A stretch of 64,000 nucleotides of DNA, taken from Prorocentrum cordatum (Eukaryota; Sar; Dinophyceae; Prorocentrales; Prorocentraceae). The position numbers and the translations under genes were made by a program. Positions 18,690 to 28,209 of this stretch are shown piece after piece. The notes beneath the pieces are model-generated. The model worked only from the letters and a program-made list of their open reading frames with translations, did no database searches and was not told where the DNA came from. Each line of letters starts with the position of its first letter. Position 1 is the first letter of the stretch. The stretch spans positions 238,708 to 302,707 of the forward strand of contig CAUYUJ010011547.1 of the NCBI GenBank assembly GCA_963575745.1, written 5' to 3'.

Positions 18690-19510
18690 CACTCGTCCAA
18701 CGCGGCCCACAGCGCCCCCGGGCCCCCGCCACGCGCCCGAAGACGGCAGAAACATCGCCGCCACGAGGCTTTCCAAACACAGAACTGGTAGATTTTCCGT
18801 TGGCCTTTGTATGATTTTGGGCTACTCGGTTATTTTGTCTCTCGGGCGTCCGAGAACGCCCGAGAGGCACCGGAAACCGTTCCAAGACGAACAACGCAAG
18901 GCTTCCCAACAGTCCAAGAGAGCCCCACGACGGCCCAAGAGGGCCCAGAAAGTGCTTGCAGAGGGCCCCATGACGGGCCACAATTGCCCCAAGACGCCCT
19001 CCGGAAGCATTCAATGTGTGACCCGAGACCGCGGTACGCGGCAAGGTGGCCCGAGGGCCCCCCCAGAGGCGGCCCAAAGGCGCCAGGGGCGTCTCCAGAG
19101 GCGCCCAGGGGGCCCTTGAACGAATTTCGCGAGGTCCTCCAGAAACTCGCTTCGGAGGAGCTTCGCCAAAGAATCAGAGCAGGACGGGGGACAGTTTGCG
19201 GAACAATGAAGGCGAGAACGAGGAAGAGGAAGAAGAAGAGAACACATTAGGGGAGTAGAAATCAACCATAGCATAGCAGTGGCGTCGAAAACTTCCACCA
19301 ACAACGGTCGGTGGTTTGATTGATATACCTCTCTCTCATTATGCTTGCACTTTGGGTGTGGAGGACCAAGGCGCATGGCGCGACGCGCCAGTGCAATCTC
19401 CTTAACGTGCATGCACGCGTACATGCATACAAGCATACATGCACGCATGCACGCATGCATACATGCATGCATGTATACATACGTACATACATACATATAC
19501 ACATACCTAC
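18690..19510. repeat. Composite repeat, inverse orientation, ending in a CATG/CATA microsatellite
   Basis: A GC array (18700-19130) is followed by the tail CTTCGCCAAAGAATCAGAGC (about 19161) and an AT-rich spacer. Module A comes next on the minus strand, with hairpin TGGCGCGACGCGCCA at 19376-19390 and CCAAGG beside it. A GCATGCATACATACA-type microsatellite (19411-19505) ends it. The order mirrors the copy at 5583-6700. Confidence 0.6.
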
Positions 19511-19861
19511 ATAATGCCCCAATGCGTGACCGGGATCTCGGTGCCCGCCCAGACCCGCCCAAGCAGGCGGAATGGCGAAAGCCTTCAGAGACAATTTGTT
19601 TTGCAACGACTTGATGCTGCATTCATTTTGCAGCTTCTCTTTGGCCAACGGCCGAACCAACTCACGAGTGACGCTCCACTCGTACCAGCAAGAACTCGTG
19701 CTGAAACGTAAAAGCCGACGGTGAGGTGAATCCATTCATCTTCCGAAACCCACTTGTGACCAACGTTGGGACTGAAGGAATGGCCAAGCCTGATCCAGCC
19801 ATGACAGACTGGTGCCCCTGCGGCCACTCCATCATAGCCGAAAGAAAGGCCCCACTTATCT
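19511..19861 (-). other. Possible coding fragment, unassigned
   Basis: A minus-strand frame (about 19990-19600) reads DKWGLSFGYDGVAAGAPVCH, HSFSPNVGHKWVSEDEWIH and GFYVSARVLAGTSGASLVSW, which looks protein-like. It lies directly downstream of the 360-aa ORF on the same strand, in another frame. It could be its continuation after an intron or a frameshift. Confidence 0.3.
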
Positions 19862-20944
19862 TCACCGAGACCCTCTGGCGATCTGCATCCAATCCGCGCG
19901 GCGACGTCCCCACTGAAGGCAGCGATGCCACAGCGGCGGAGCCATTCGCACCGCGTCCTCGTCGTCAGCGAGAGGGGCGCGCAACCATTCCAGGTCCAAC
20001 GCGTCTGCGAGCATGTCAAGAGTACGCGAGGCATTGGGGCGCAGCTCGGAACTCACGTCGATGCCGAGCAGCTCCCACGCCGGGTTGGACCACGCGGCCT
20101 TGAACACTATGCGAGCCCACGCGAGGCGTACGCCGATGAAGCCGCCCTCGAAAGACACCGCGTCGAACTCGAAGAAGGCGAAGTAGCTGGCCGTCCTGAA
20201 CTGGCACTCGCTGGCGGACACGCGCGGGGCCCTGGGCCCAACCTTGCTGGCGGCCGTCCATAGCCGCTGACGATGCTCTGCTCGCAGCGGGTGCAGAGTG
20301 GCGGCCAGCTCGCTCTCCTCGAACTCCTTCCGAGAGGCGCCCCTGACGATGAGGAGGCGAGCTCCAGAGGCGTTCGCTACAGTGTCGGCCAGGTCCACAC
20401 CCGCCCACGCCTCATGCACCACAGAGATCGTGCCCCTGGTCAGCGCCACCGAGGCATCGGATACTAGCAGCGCAACATTCTTGCCCACCTGCGCGATGGC
20501 GCCCGCGGCGTCCGCCAGGTCCTCGGACAGCGCCACCGACTGAGAGAGTACGCCCCAGCGGCGGCCGAAGCAGCACCTCGCCGCGGCCCGCGGCCCTGCG
20601 CCGCACAGCCCAGGCGCCTTCTTCGCCTTCGCGCCTGGCGCGGGCCCAGCCTTGGCGAAAGCCTTGCGCTGCTGGGCCTCGAGCGCCAGCCGCTGCATCG
20701 GCTCCTCCGTCTGTGGCGCTGGCAGCGGCGGAACGCGCGGGCCGCCCAACTGGCTCGACGGCGCGAGGCAGGGCGGCGAGCCCGCCGACAGGCCCGTGGC
20801 CAGGGATAGCTGATCCCAAGAGCTCGCCCCACCCGAGCGCTCGGAGGGCGCGGGCGAGGACGCTCGGCTCTCGGGCGGCCTCGCCCACGCGGCCTCGACC
20901 TCCTTGCAGCCCTTCGGCGCCATGACTGCCGTCCAGGACACCAC
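19862..20944 (-). CDS. Hypothetical 360-aa protein
   Basis: The minus-strand frame has protein-like composition throughout. An Ala/Pro/Ser-rich basic N-terminal third (residues 1-125) is followed by a better-ordered part. That part includes TRGTISVVHEAWAGVDLADT (about 169-188), TASYFAFFEFDAVSFEGGFI (about 250-269) and TLDMLADALDLEWLRAPLAD (about 309-328). No known domain, signal peptide or clear membrane segment is seen. It starts just after the tyrosine-recombinase fragment on the same strand, overlapping its tail in another frame. It may therefore be a further ORF of the DIRS-like element or an unrelated host exon. The start codon is uncertain, because no upstream stop decides it. Confidence 0.45.
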   Translation of the reverse strand: MVSWTAVMAPKGCKEVEAAWARPPESRASSPAPSERSGGASSWDQLSLATGLSAGSPPCLAPSSQLGGPRVPPLPAPQTEEPMQRLALEAQQRKAFAKAGPAPGAKAKKAPGLCGAGPRAAARCCFGRRWGVLSQSVALSEDLADAAGAIAQVGKNVALLVSDASVALTRGTISVVHEAWAGVDLADTVANASGARLLIVRGASRKEFEESELAATLHPLRAEHRQRLWTAASKVGPRAPRVSASECQFRTASYFAFFEFDAVSFEGGFIGVRLAWARIVFKAAWSNPAWELLGIDVSSELRPNASRTLDMLADALDLEWLRAPLADDEDAVRMAPPLWHRCLQWGRRRADWMQIARGSR

Positions 20945-20989
20945 AGATCTGGTAGAAGTAGATCGACCAGTTGTTGCTCACGTAGCGAG

Positions 20990-21890
20990 GCTGCGGTTCC
21001 ATGTCCCTCTGCTGCAGCTGCGGCAGCACGGCGTCGGCCCCCAGCACGTCAAGGTAGACGCGGAGGCAGCTGTCACTCACCCACCTGCCGCCCTCTCGGA
21101 TCTGGGCGAAGTTCACCCCCTCGGCGCGGGCGTCGGTTGCTCAGCCGGCACGCGGGCTATGCGGGCCCCGGCCCTCGCAACCCCCCAGCGCTTGCTCAGC
21201 TTGCTTGTGCAGGGCGCGGTAGCGGGCGAGGCGGCGCGGGAAGAGGCAGTGGCTTGGAGGGGTGAGTGCGGCGACTTTTGCTAGGATCCTGACTAGGGTT
21301 TCATCCTTCTGCGTGAGCATGATTTCCTGAGGCCGTTTTGACTTCGTACCCTTCTTGGTTCCAAGAGCGATGACTAACGGGGCCTGTGCCAAGCTAGATC
21401 CACGATGGTGAGGAAATTAGAGATGCTCGACCATGACGCCCAACATTCCCGAAGGGCACATACCGATACCGGTCGAACGCTGTAGTATTAGGCCCAGCCC
21501 TAGTCGTCAATGGCCCCAAGACGCACAATGGCAGGCCAGGTGCTTGCCCGGGGCGCGTCCAAGGAGCACCGCGTGGCGCCGGGGCTCGGCCGTCCCCCAG
21601 CCGCGCAGGGCGGCTTGCGCCCAGGCGAGCTTGCCGCGGAAGCGCGGGACAAATAATTCGACAGCAGCGACCACCTGCCCGAACTTCGCGGGCGTCAGGC
21701 GATCCACGTTGTCGCACTTGAGCTCCACTGGGATATTGTCCCACTGGTCAGCTTCGTGCGGGTCAAGTAAATGCAGCGCCGCCCAGTCGGTGAGCAACTT
21801 GGCGGCGCCCCTGTAGTTGTCAAGGGTATGCGGCTGAACCTTCGCGGCGCGACGTGGGTCAAGCCGCCGCGGCCCAGCCGCAAGAGTCAC
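20990..21890 (-). pseudogene. Tyrosine recombinase of a DIRS-like retroelement (broken)
   Basis: Three minus-strand pieces in order resemble a YR integrase. Piece one (21890-21507) has an N-terminal core-binding-like region with HTLDNYRGAAKLLTDWAALH and LTPAKFGQVVAAVELFVPRF. Piece two (21392-21141) has the catalytic beta region LGTKKGTKSKRPQE and a HxxR box, PHSPRAG. Piece three (21116-20990) has IREGGRWVSDSCLRVYLD, where the Tyr at about 21054-21056 is the likely nucleophile. The part that should carry the first catalytic Arg, between about 21500 and 21392, is disrupted. The enzyme would integrate circular cDNA in DIRS elements; here it cannot be active as written. Confidence 0.6.
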
Positions 21891-22166
21891 CAGCGACCAC
21901 GGAGTCGTGATGGCCAGTCAGCTGCTTGGTGTTTGGGGTCCACCCACGGTAGGAGGAAGCCGATGCCGGTAGCCAGGCACAGGCCGTCGCCTCAGGAGCT
22001 GGCTGAGTGCAGGCGAAGCTGAGCGACCCTTGGCCATTGCGGCCGAGAGGGTCCCGTTGTCTTCTAAATTGGTGATGGGAAAGCCGTGGGAGCCAGAACA
22101 GGCGGCTGCCCGCGTCAGCACTGTCAGCGCAGCCCTGCCCTCTCCCAAGGTGGCGTGATCGGGGCG

Positions 22167-22802
22167 CTACCATCTCCCAGCGTCCAGGGCAGTCCACGTG
22201 TCCACGTCCGCCTCGAGCAGCCAGCGCGGCACCTTGGACACTGGGACGCGGCAGCCTATCTCGCGGTCCTGGCAGTTCAGGTGGGAGACGGGGCCGTCCA
22301 GGCGGGCCACCGCGTGGCCAGGCCGCGTCCTTGCCAGGATCAAGTCCTCGGCCAGCTCCTGGTCCACGGCCCGGCCGACGATCCCGTAGCCGCCGAAGTC
22401 GTCCGCGCTGGCGCCTTTCACGTCCGACGAGAACGCGATGGGGGCAGGTGGCGCTCCGAGGTCTGCCCGAATGGTAGGTGCCAGCCACTGTACGACCTTC
22501 GCCTCGCGACGAGCCGACGGCCACCGCGGCACCACCCGGCCCTCGAAGCGCTCCATGAACTGGAAGATGGCGTGCGGGACGGCGAGCAGCTCCCTCTTGA
22601 GCAGCGCGCCCCAGACCCACGCGCCGACGACGCCGAGTAGCAGCTCCACGTCCACCCACGGGGTTTCCAGCAGCCAGGCTAAGCAGACATCCTGCAGCAG
22701 GGCGGCCTTCGTGGCCTCGATGGTCAGCACCGGCGGGTCGGCCTGGAAGTTGTAGGCGACCACCTTGGCCATCTTGCAGACGGGCACCCGCTCCGGGACC
22801 AC
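22167..22802 (-). pseudogene. RT thumb / RNase H-like region of the DIRS-like element
   Basis: The 211-residue minus-strand frame carries WVWGALLKRELLAVPHAIFQ followed by RWPSARREAKVVQWLAP. The RNase H-like FSSDVKGASADDFGGYGIVG comes next, with the first Asp of the active site in SSD. This order (RT thumb, a WPSARREL-like box, a SDAS-like box) is typical of DIRS and related RT-RNase H proteins. It lies between the RT fragments and the tyrosine recombinase on the same strand, as expected. The later acidic residues of RNase H are not obvious. Confidence 0.55.
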
Positions 22803-22817
22803 GAAGCCCGCCTCCTC

Positions 22818-23282
22818 CTAGGCTGTGGCAAGCCTCTCCATGATCGTACCACAGGTCGGGCTCGTGGTCCGCTGGCCCCTCCCGTGGGCCGAGATGCACA
22901 CTCCGGCGTCCACATGAACGTAGAGGGCCACGTCCTTCTCGCGCAGTCTGATGCGTCCGGGTAAGTAAAGTGCTCCGCCTAAGGGACCGCCGACCAGCGT
23001 GCTCCAGTTCGTGGTCCTCGAGCCCCGTGAAGCCGTTCTTCGCCACCCCCCTGGGCCCCTGCCGTCCTCGCCCATAGCCACCAAAAGTCTCGACGACACA
23101 AAGGGCCACGAATCGACAGAAGCCTGGAGGATACGTGTGTAAGCGGCGAGTAGCAAACAAACCACCCGAGGTACGACCACAGGACCGTCCATGTTCGCGT
23201 CGTCCATCACAGTCCAGAATACCTTCAGAGATTCCGAGGAGGTCGGATAGGAGACCTGTAGGTTTCTGGGCCACACCCCCAA
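22818..23282 (-). pseudogene. RT palm fragment (motif C-like)
   Basis: The minus-strand frame contains DVALYVHVDAGVCISAHGR near its C-terminal end. This corresponds to the YxDD box of reverse transcriptases, with DA in place of DD. Upstream residues (VVVPRVVCLLLAAYTRILQA) look protein-like but unassigned. It is in a different frame from the neighbouring RT and RNase H pieces, so the reading frame is broken. Confidence 0.45.
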
Positions 23283-23586
23283 ACATACACTGATCTAGTA
23301 GCTCGACTGCCGACACTCCTGCCCTACCTACTAGCCAGCCCCGGGACTCCATCCATGACCTGGATCGAGGGGTAGGGCGCACAACCGGGGCCGGCCGAGT
23401 GCTCCACTAGAACAGCTCCCCCCTGCGCGAGAACAGCTTCACGGAGCCCGAGGAAATGGAGCAGAAGTATGTTGGCCTCCGTCACTCCGGCCTGCTGTCC
23501 CGGCGTCCGGCCTGCCAGGCCCAGCAGCTCCCACCGCGGCCTCAGCGGCGGCGGCCCGTCCGGGCGGAAACGCTCGCGGCTCCAGG

Positions 23587-23727
23587 TCGAAGGATTGCAA
23601 ACAAAGCGAAGGATTGCAAAAAAAAACAAGGATTGCAATCCTTCGGTTTTTGTTTTGCAATCCTTCGGTTTTTTTTGCAATCCTTCGTTTTTGTTGCAAT
23701 CCTTTGTTTTTGTTGCAATCCTTTGCT
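23587..23727. repeat. Orientation-switching 14-mer array (foldback)
   Basis: The 14-mer CGAAGGATTGCAAA or variants appears three times in one orientation (23588-23630). It then appears about five times inverted (TTTGCAATCCTTCG) up to 23727, separated by A- or T-rich spacers of 4-9 bp. The junction is the perfect palindrome AAGGATTGCAATCCTT at 23628-23643. It lies inside the RT region of the DIRS-like remnant. Confidence 0.8.
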
Positions 23728-23882
23728 CGGCGGCCCGCCCAGCACGACGTCGAGGAGGCCCCCGCGCGCGAGGCCCAGCAGCAGGGGGACCCGCGCGCGG
23801 GCCGCTGGAGCCCCACCTCTCGGCGAGGGCGGCGTCGACGCGGAGCGCGGAGGTCCTCGCGCGCCATGCTGGTCGGACAGCT

Positions 23883-24048
23883 GCTCCTCCTCCTCCTCCT
23901 CCTCCTCCTCCTCCTCCTCCTCCTCCTCTTCCTCCTCCTCTCCTCCCCTCCCCCTCCCCCTCCTCCTCCTCCTCCTCCTCCCCCTCCTCCTCCTCCTCCT
24001 CCTCCTCCTCCTCCTCCCCCCTCCTCCTCCTCCTGCTGGAACGGACAG
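23883..24048. repeat. CCT triplet microsatellite interrupting the RT
   Basis: (CTC)n with C-rich interruptions. It lies between the motif B and motif C parts of the reverse transcriptase remnant, so it is either an insertion or an intron. Confidence 0.9.
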
Positions 24049-24054
24049 CTTCTC

Positions 24055-25043
24055 GACGAGCTGCCGCGCGTCGCCCTGGCGTCGCTGGCCCGCGAGCGCG
24101 TGCAGGGCCACCGTCGCCCTCGGGTCGAGCTGCTTCCGCGACCGCACCCGGTCCACGAGCTCGGGGGCGGACAGCCCCGCTCCTTCCGGACGTTGCTCTC
24201 GTCGAGCCTGTTGCCTCTCGACCCACTCCACGTCGGGCACGTCCACCTCGTCGGCCAGGGTCTCGGTGTGCGCCTCCAGCTGCTTCAGCACTTGCGCGCT
24301 ATCCACCAGGTTGCGGCCGAGCGCGTGCACGTTGATCGACATCATGGTGTGCACCGAGTGAGACGGGGCCATCGGCAGCCTCGTGTAGCGTGGGAAGATC
24401 GGCGCGTCGTCGGGCTCGTCTGCCAACCAGTCGGGTAGCAGGGCCCGCATCTGCCCCGCTGCCACCAGGGGTGTCCCCATCCACAGCCGCATCCACTCCG
24501 GCGTCACGATGGAAGAGAACGCGTTTAACTCGTCGCACCTCGCTGCACTCAGGGCCGTGTCAGAGGCCCACTGCATGCCCAGCGCGCCGCCACCGCCCGG
24601 GCCGTGGTTCTCCCTGGCCCAGACGTCGCACCACACGTCGTTGGCCGGGACGGCCATGATGAGCTTCCGCTGCTTGGTCGGGTCCTTCTTGCGCACCGCG
24701 CTCACGCCGTCCACGGCCTTGACCTGGTCCCGCTTGAGGTAGACCCAGAGTCCAGGCGGCAGGTCGCCGCGGTGTAGGTACTTGACCACTCGGCGGGCTC
24801 GCCTCCGAAGAAGCCGTAGTGCTGCTCCAGCTCTTCTTTCAGTATCTCAGATTTCCCAGTCCAGTCGATTACATTGCCCTCATCTTGATAGAAGGAGGCC
24901 TCGTCCGCTGGCAAGGCGTCGAGCATGGAGACCGTTCTGTGCGTGATTACCTCGTCGATGTGGTCCGACTCGAACGGCGCATGCACCGCCACCCTCTTGG
25001 CACCAGTGTACGAGACCTCGCCCAGCTTGAGGAGATCCCTCAA
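24055..25043 (-). pseudogene. Reverse transcriptase N-terminal half, DIRS-like
   Basis: Two overlapping minus-strand frames (25043-24702 and 24789-24055) join near 24789 by a frameshift. Signals are KKDPTKQRKLIMAVPANDVW (fingers, motif 1-2), then ELNAFSSIVTPEWMRLWMG (motif A region). YTRLPMAPSHSVHTMMSIN (motif B region) comes last. The N-terminal piece starts RDLLKLGEVSYTGAKRVAVH. After about 24250 the sequence (VEWVERQQARREQRPEGAGL) is less RT-like and runs into the CCT microsatellite. The polymerase would copy element RNA; it is split here and motif C lies 1 kb away. Confidence 0.55.
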
Positions 25044-26259
25044 CGCCTACACGTCAGTCACCTTCTCAGGCCGGCGAACGTGGACTGACTCCTGCGCGAG
25101 TCGCACTGCGCGCAGCTGAGCCAGTCCCGCGGCAGAGCCGTCCCCTCGTCGATCCTCGCGTCGAGCTCCACCAGCTGGTCGTCGCACGGTACGCGCATGG
25201 GTCCTTCTGATGCCTTCGACGATCTGGTTCGCCACCCTGCATGTCGCCCTCCTGCGAGCTGCCCGCTGCCGAGGCCGCCCCGACGCCGCCGAAGTAGCGG
25301 GTGGGTCGGGCAGCAGTGGTATCGGCAAGCAGGTCGAGCGGTGCACGAAGGCCTCGGCCACCTCCTCCTCCTCCTCCTCCTCCTCCTCCTCCTCCTCCTC
25401 CTCCTCCTCCTGCGCCCATCCCCGCCGGGCCATGGCACAAGGGCGCCCTCGAGGGGGCGAAGTTATTCGCGCTTCGCGGTTCGGCTCCGGTTCCTCCTCG
25501 CCCTCCCCTTCTCCCCTGGGAGGCGGCGCGAGGGCCCGAAGTTATTCGCGCTCACGCGCCGTGCCGTGACAGCGCGGGCCTGGAGGGGGGCGGCCCCGGG
25601 CTGCAGGGCGGAGGTGCGGCCGCAGCGGCAGCAAGGCGATGTGCTCCTCCCCCTGGAAGTCGCAGCCGTGGGTCCGGTTGAGTAGGGTCTTTCCTGTGGG
25701 TTAGCGGCGTCCTGTCCTTCCTTGCCACGGCGGCGCAGCTCAGCGTGCACTCGCTCGTCTCGTTGATGTTCTAGATTGGAATGCAACGTAGCTTCGCCAA
25801 TCAGCCATCCAGGGGCTATACCTATACGACCACCCTGCGGGTGATAAGGAGGTTTTGGGGGGGGCAGCAATGGGCAACAGTGGTGATTGTTGTTCTGACG
25901 ATGCCTGTGGTGCGCAGTCTAGTGAGTAGTGTGATTGTGATCGTGAGCATAATGTGATGTGGCGATGTTGACGAAACGCACTCGACATTGTCGTGAAGCG
26001 CTGCCCCCGCGTGCGCTTATCAATCGCGCGAACCTCACCTCAGCGCTGATCGACGTGGTCGAACGTGCGCGCTGCGGTGCCACCCTGACTGCTGCTGGCG
26101 CTACCCGATGCTGCCATTGGAAAGCTCGCCGCAGACGCCTTTAATACGCAACCCACGGCGCCTGCATTTGGATGTGCATGTCGATTTGCATTTCGATGTG
26201 CTTTTCGGTTTGCATCTCGGTTTGCATGTAGACTTGCATTGGATAGCTCGCCGCAGCCA
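25044..26259. other. Spacer inside the DIRS-like remnant
   Basis: It contains a CCT microsatellite (25362-25412) and a duplicated CGAAGTTATTCGCGCT at about 25458 and 25536. A minus-strand frame at 25200-25047 may be coding but is not recognised. AT content rises at 25750-26000 with no feature. Confidence 0.4.
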
Positions 26260-26264
26260 CGGCG

Positions 26265-26540
26265 GGACACCAGCGGGACACTAGCGGGACCTCGCGGGGC
26301 ACCGTTTGCCGGGTGGACAGACTTTTGGTCCGGCCGCGGCCTGGCCACAGGAGGATTTCGGGACACCAGCGGGACACCGCGGGCCACCGTTTGCCGGTGG
26401 AGAGACTTTTGGTCCGGCCGCGGCCCAGCCACAGGAGGATTTCGCGACACCAGCAGGACATCAGCGGGACACCGCGGGCCACCGTTTGCTGGTGGAGGGA
26501 CGTTTGGTCCGGCCGCGGCCCAGCCACAGGAGAATTTCCT
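26265..26540. repeat. 87-93-bp tandem repeat, three units
   Basis: Units are phased by ACCGTTTGCC at about 26301, 26388 and ACCGTTTGCT at 26481. Each contains TTTGGTCCGGCCGCGGCC and CACAGGAGGATTTCG-like text. A short GGGACACCAGCGGGACA run precedes it. Confidence 0.8.
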
Positions 26541-26659
26541 CTTGCCCGCCCACGCAGCTTCGCCTCACCCGCACGCACGCACGCACGTCACGCACGACAC
26601 GAACCCGAAACCGAAATCGATTTTCCTGTAGGGGGGGTCTCCGTTTCATGTCGGACTCA

Positions 26660-28013
26660 CCCCCCAACTTCCGATCAACATCACTACTGGGCGCGGCCAC
26701 AGCTCGCAGCCTGGCCCCGCCGACGTAGTCCTTCGTCCGCTGCTCGTAGGCGTGGGCAGACAGGTGACGGAACGCCAGCTCGAGGTTGTCGTCGGTGTTC
26801 GGCCGCTGGTACAAGTCCGCATCCGATGCGATGCCGCCCACTGCGAAGTCGATGGACGTGGCCATCGCCCACAAGTGCTGCCAGGACTCCGACGTCTTGG
26901 GCCCCGTGTGGTTGCTCGTCAGCCAGTTGCGCACCGATATCGATCCAGCACTCCGAATGTTGCGATAGATCTCTCCCGCTGCCCGTTGGAAGTCCGGGGG
27001 GAGGCTATGCGCCCACGAGTCCACACCGTGGGAACTCGTGAAGCCCCCCCCCAAGGCGAGCGGGGCGCCTCCTGCTCCGCTGGCCTGCCGCCACCGCTGC
27101 GCTCTCGATGCCGCGCAGCAGCTGGCGCAGGCTGTCCGCGTCGGAGGCCCCCGACGTCGTAGCCTCGGGCTGCCAGCGCCTCCTTCACGCTGGGCTCCAG
27201 CGCGCCCGCGCCCTCCAGAGCAGCCGCGCGGTGCCAGAACTTCGCTCCCCACCACGGGTCCGCCGGCTGAGCGTTGGCCAGCGCGTCCAGCTCCGCACGC
27301 GCTGCGCGGAGGCGGCCGCGGGCGGGGGCGACGCTGGCGATGCCACTGCCCCGGCAGGGCTGGGCGCCCCTGGGGCCACCCCAGCGCTCGGGCCAGGCGC
27401 TCCGCCCAGCGCCCCCGACGCATGGGGCATGGGCCCGTCACCGCCTGCCCCGCTTGCGAAGGCCGCCAAGGCCGCCACGCCTCCGCCTCCCGCGGGGGCC
27501 GTCGGCGCCGCGGGGGAGCGAGGCGACCACGGAGGGGGCAGCGGCGGCAGGCCCGCGGGCGCGGCCACGGGCCCAGGCGGTGGGCCCGCCGCGCCAGCGT
27601 CTGGCAAGGCGGTCGCCACCTCCAATTCCTCCAGCCGCTCCCGCAGCCGCTCCGCGCGGTCGTCGTGCTCGTCGGCTCGTCGGGCGCCAGCCGAGGCCGT
27701 CGGTCGGACGCTCCCGCAGCCGCTCCCGCAGCCGCTCTCCTCGGTCGTCGTGCTCGTCGGTCCAAGGCCGCCAGCCGCTCCGCGCGGTCGTCGTGCTCGT
27801 CGGACGCGCCCGCCTCGAAGAAGCCGGCGCGCCACCAGCTGGCCAAGCCCGTCAGCAGCAGCAGCGGCCCGTCTCTGCGCGCCAGGCGGTGCGCGCCAGC
27901 AGGCCGGCGCTGCACAGGCCCGCGAGGAGCCAGCCTGGGGCCCACCGCTTGCGGGGGCGCTCGGCCCGTCCTGGGGCCACCGCGGCCGTCTCATCAGCGG
28001 AAGGAGGAGCCAT
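26660..28013 (-). pseudogene. gag-like N-terminal region of the DIRS-like element
   Basis: On the minus strand an ATG at 28013 begins MAPPSADETAAVAPGRAERP. A hydrophobic stretch follows (WAPGWLLAGLCSAGLLA), which could be a membrane anchor. After a frameshift come repeats of DEHDDRAERL (three copies, 27830-27640), a helix RLEELEVATALPDA, and a Pro/Ala-rich linker. Last is an ordered part, RNIRSAGSISVRNWLTSNHT, SWQHLWAMATSIDFAVGGIA and NLELAFRHLSAHAYEQRTKD (27000-26700). It lies upstream of the RT, RNase H and YR pieces on the same strand, so a gag-type role is inferred from order. At least two frameshifts are needed. Confidence 0.45.
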
Positions 28014-28209
28014 CTGTCCAGTCACGAAGGCGGGCCGCGGGCGGCCCCGAGCACCAATGTGCGGTTTCAGGGAACCTGAGTCATGGGGTTTTGACCCATG
28101 GAACGGCAGAGGATGCTCACACATACATGAATCTCCATTTGTATATATATACATATAACGGCGCACCGGGTCCGGGGGCCCGGGGCCGGAGCCCCGACCA
28201 CAAATGTGC
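28014..28209. other. Short AT-richer flank upstream of the DIRS-like remnant
   Basis: It includes a TATATACATATA patch (28141-28156) and the pair GGGGTTTTGACCC. It might hold the 5' untranslated part of the element; no terminal repeat was identified. Confidence 0.3.

Noticed and set aside
23587-23727. CRISPR-like repeat-spacer array
   Set aside because: Spacers are short A/T runs, the units switch orientation, and the context is eukaryotic.
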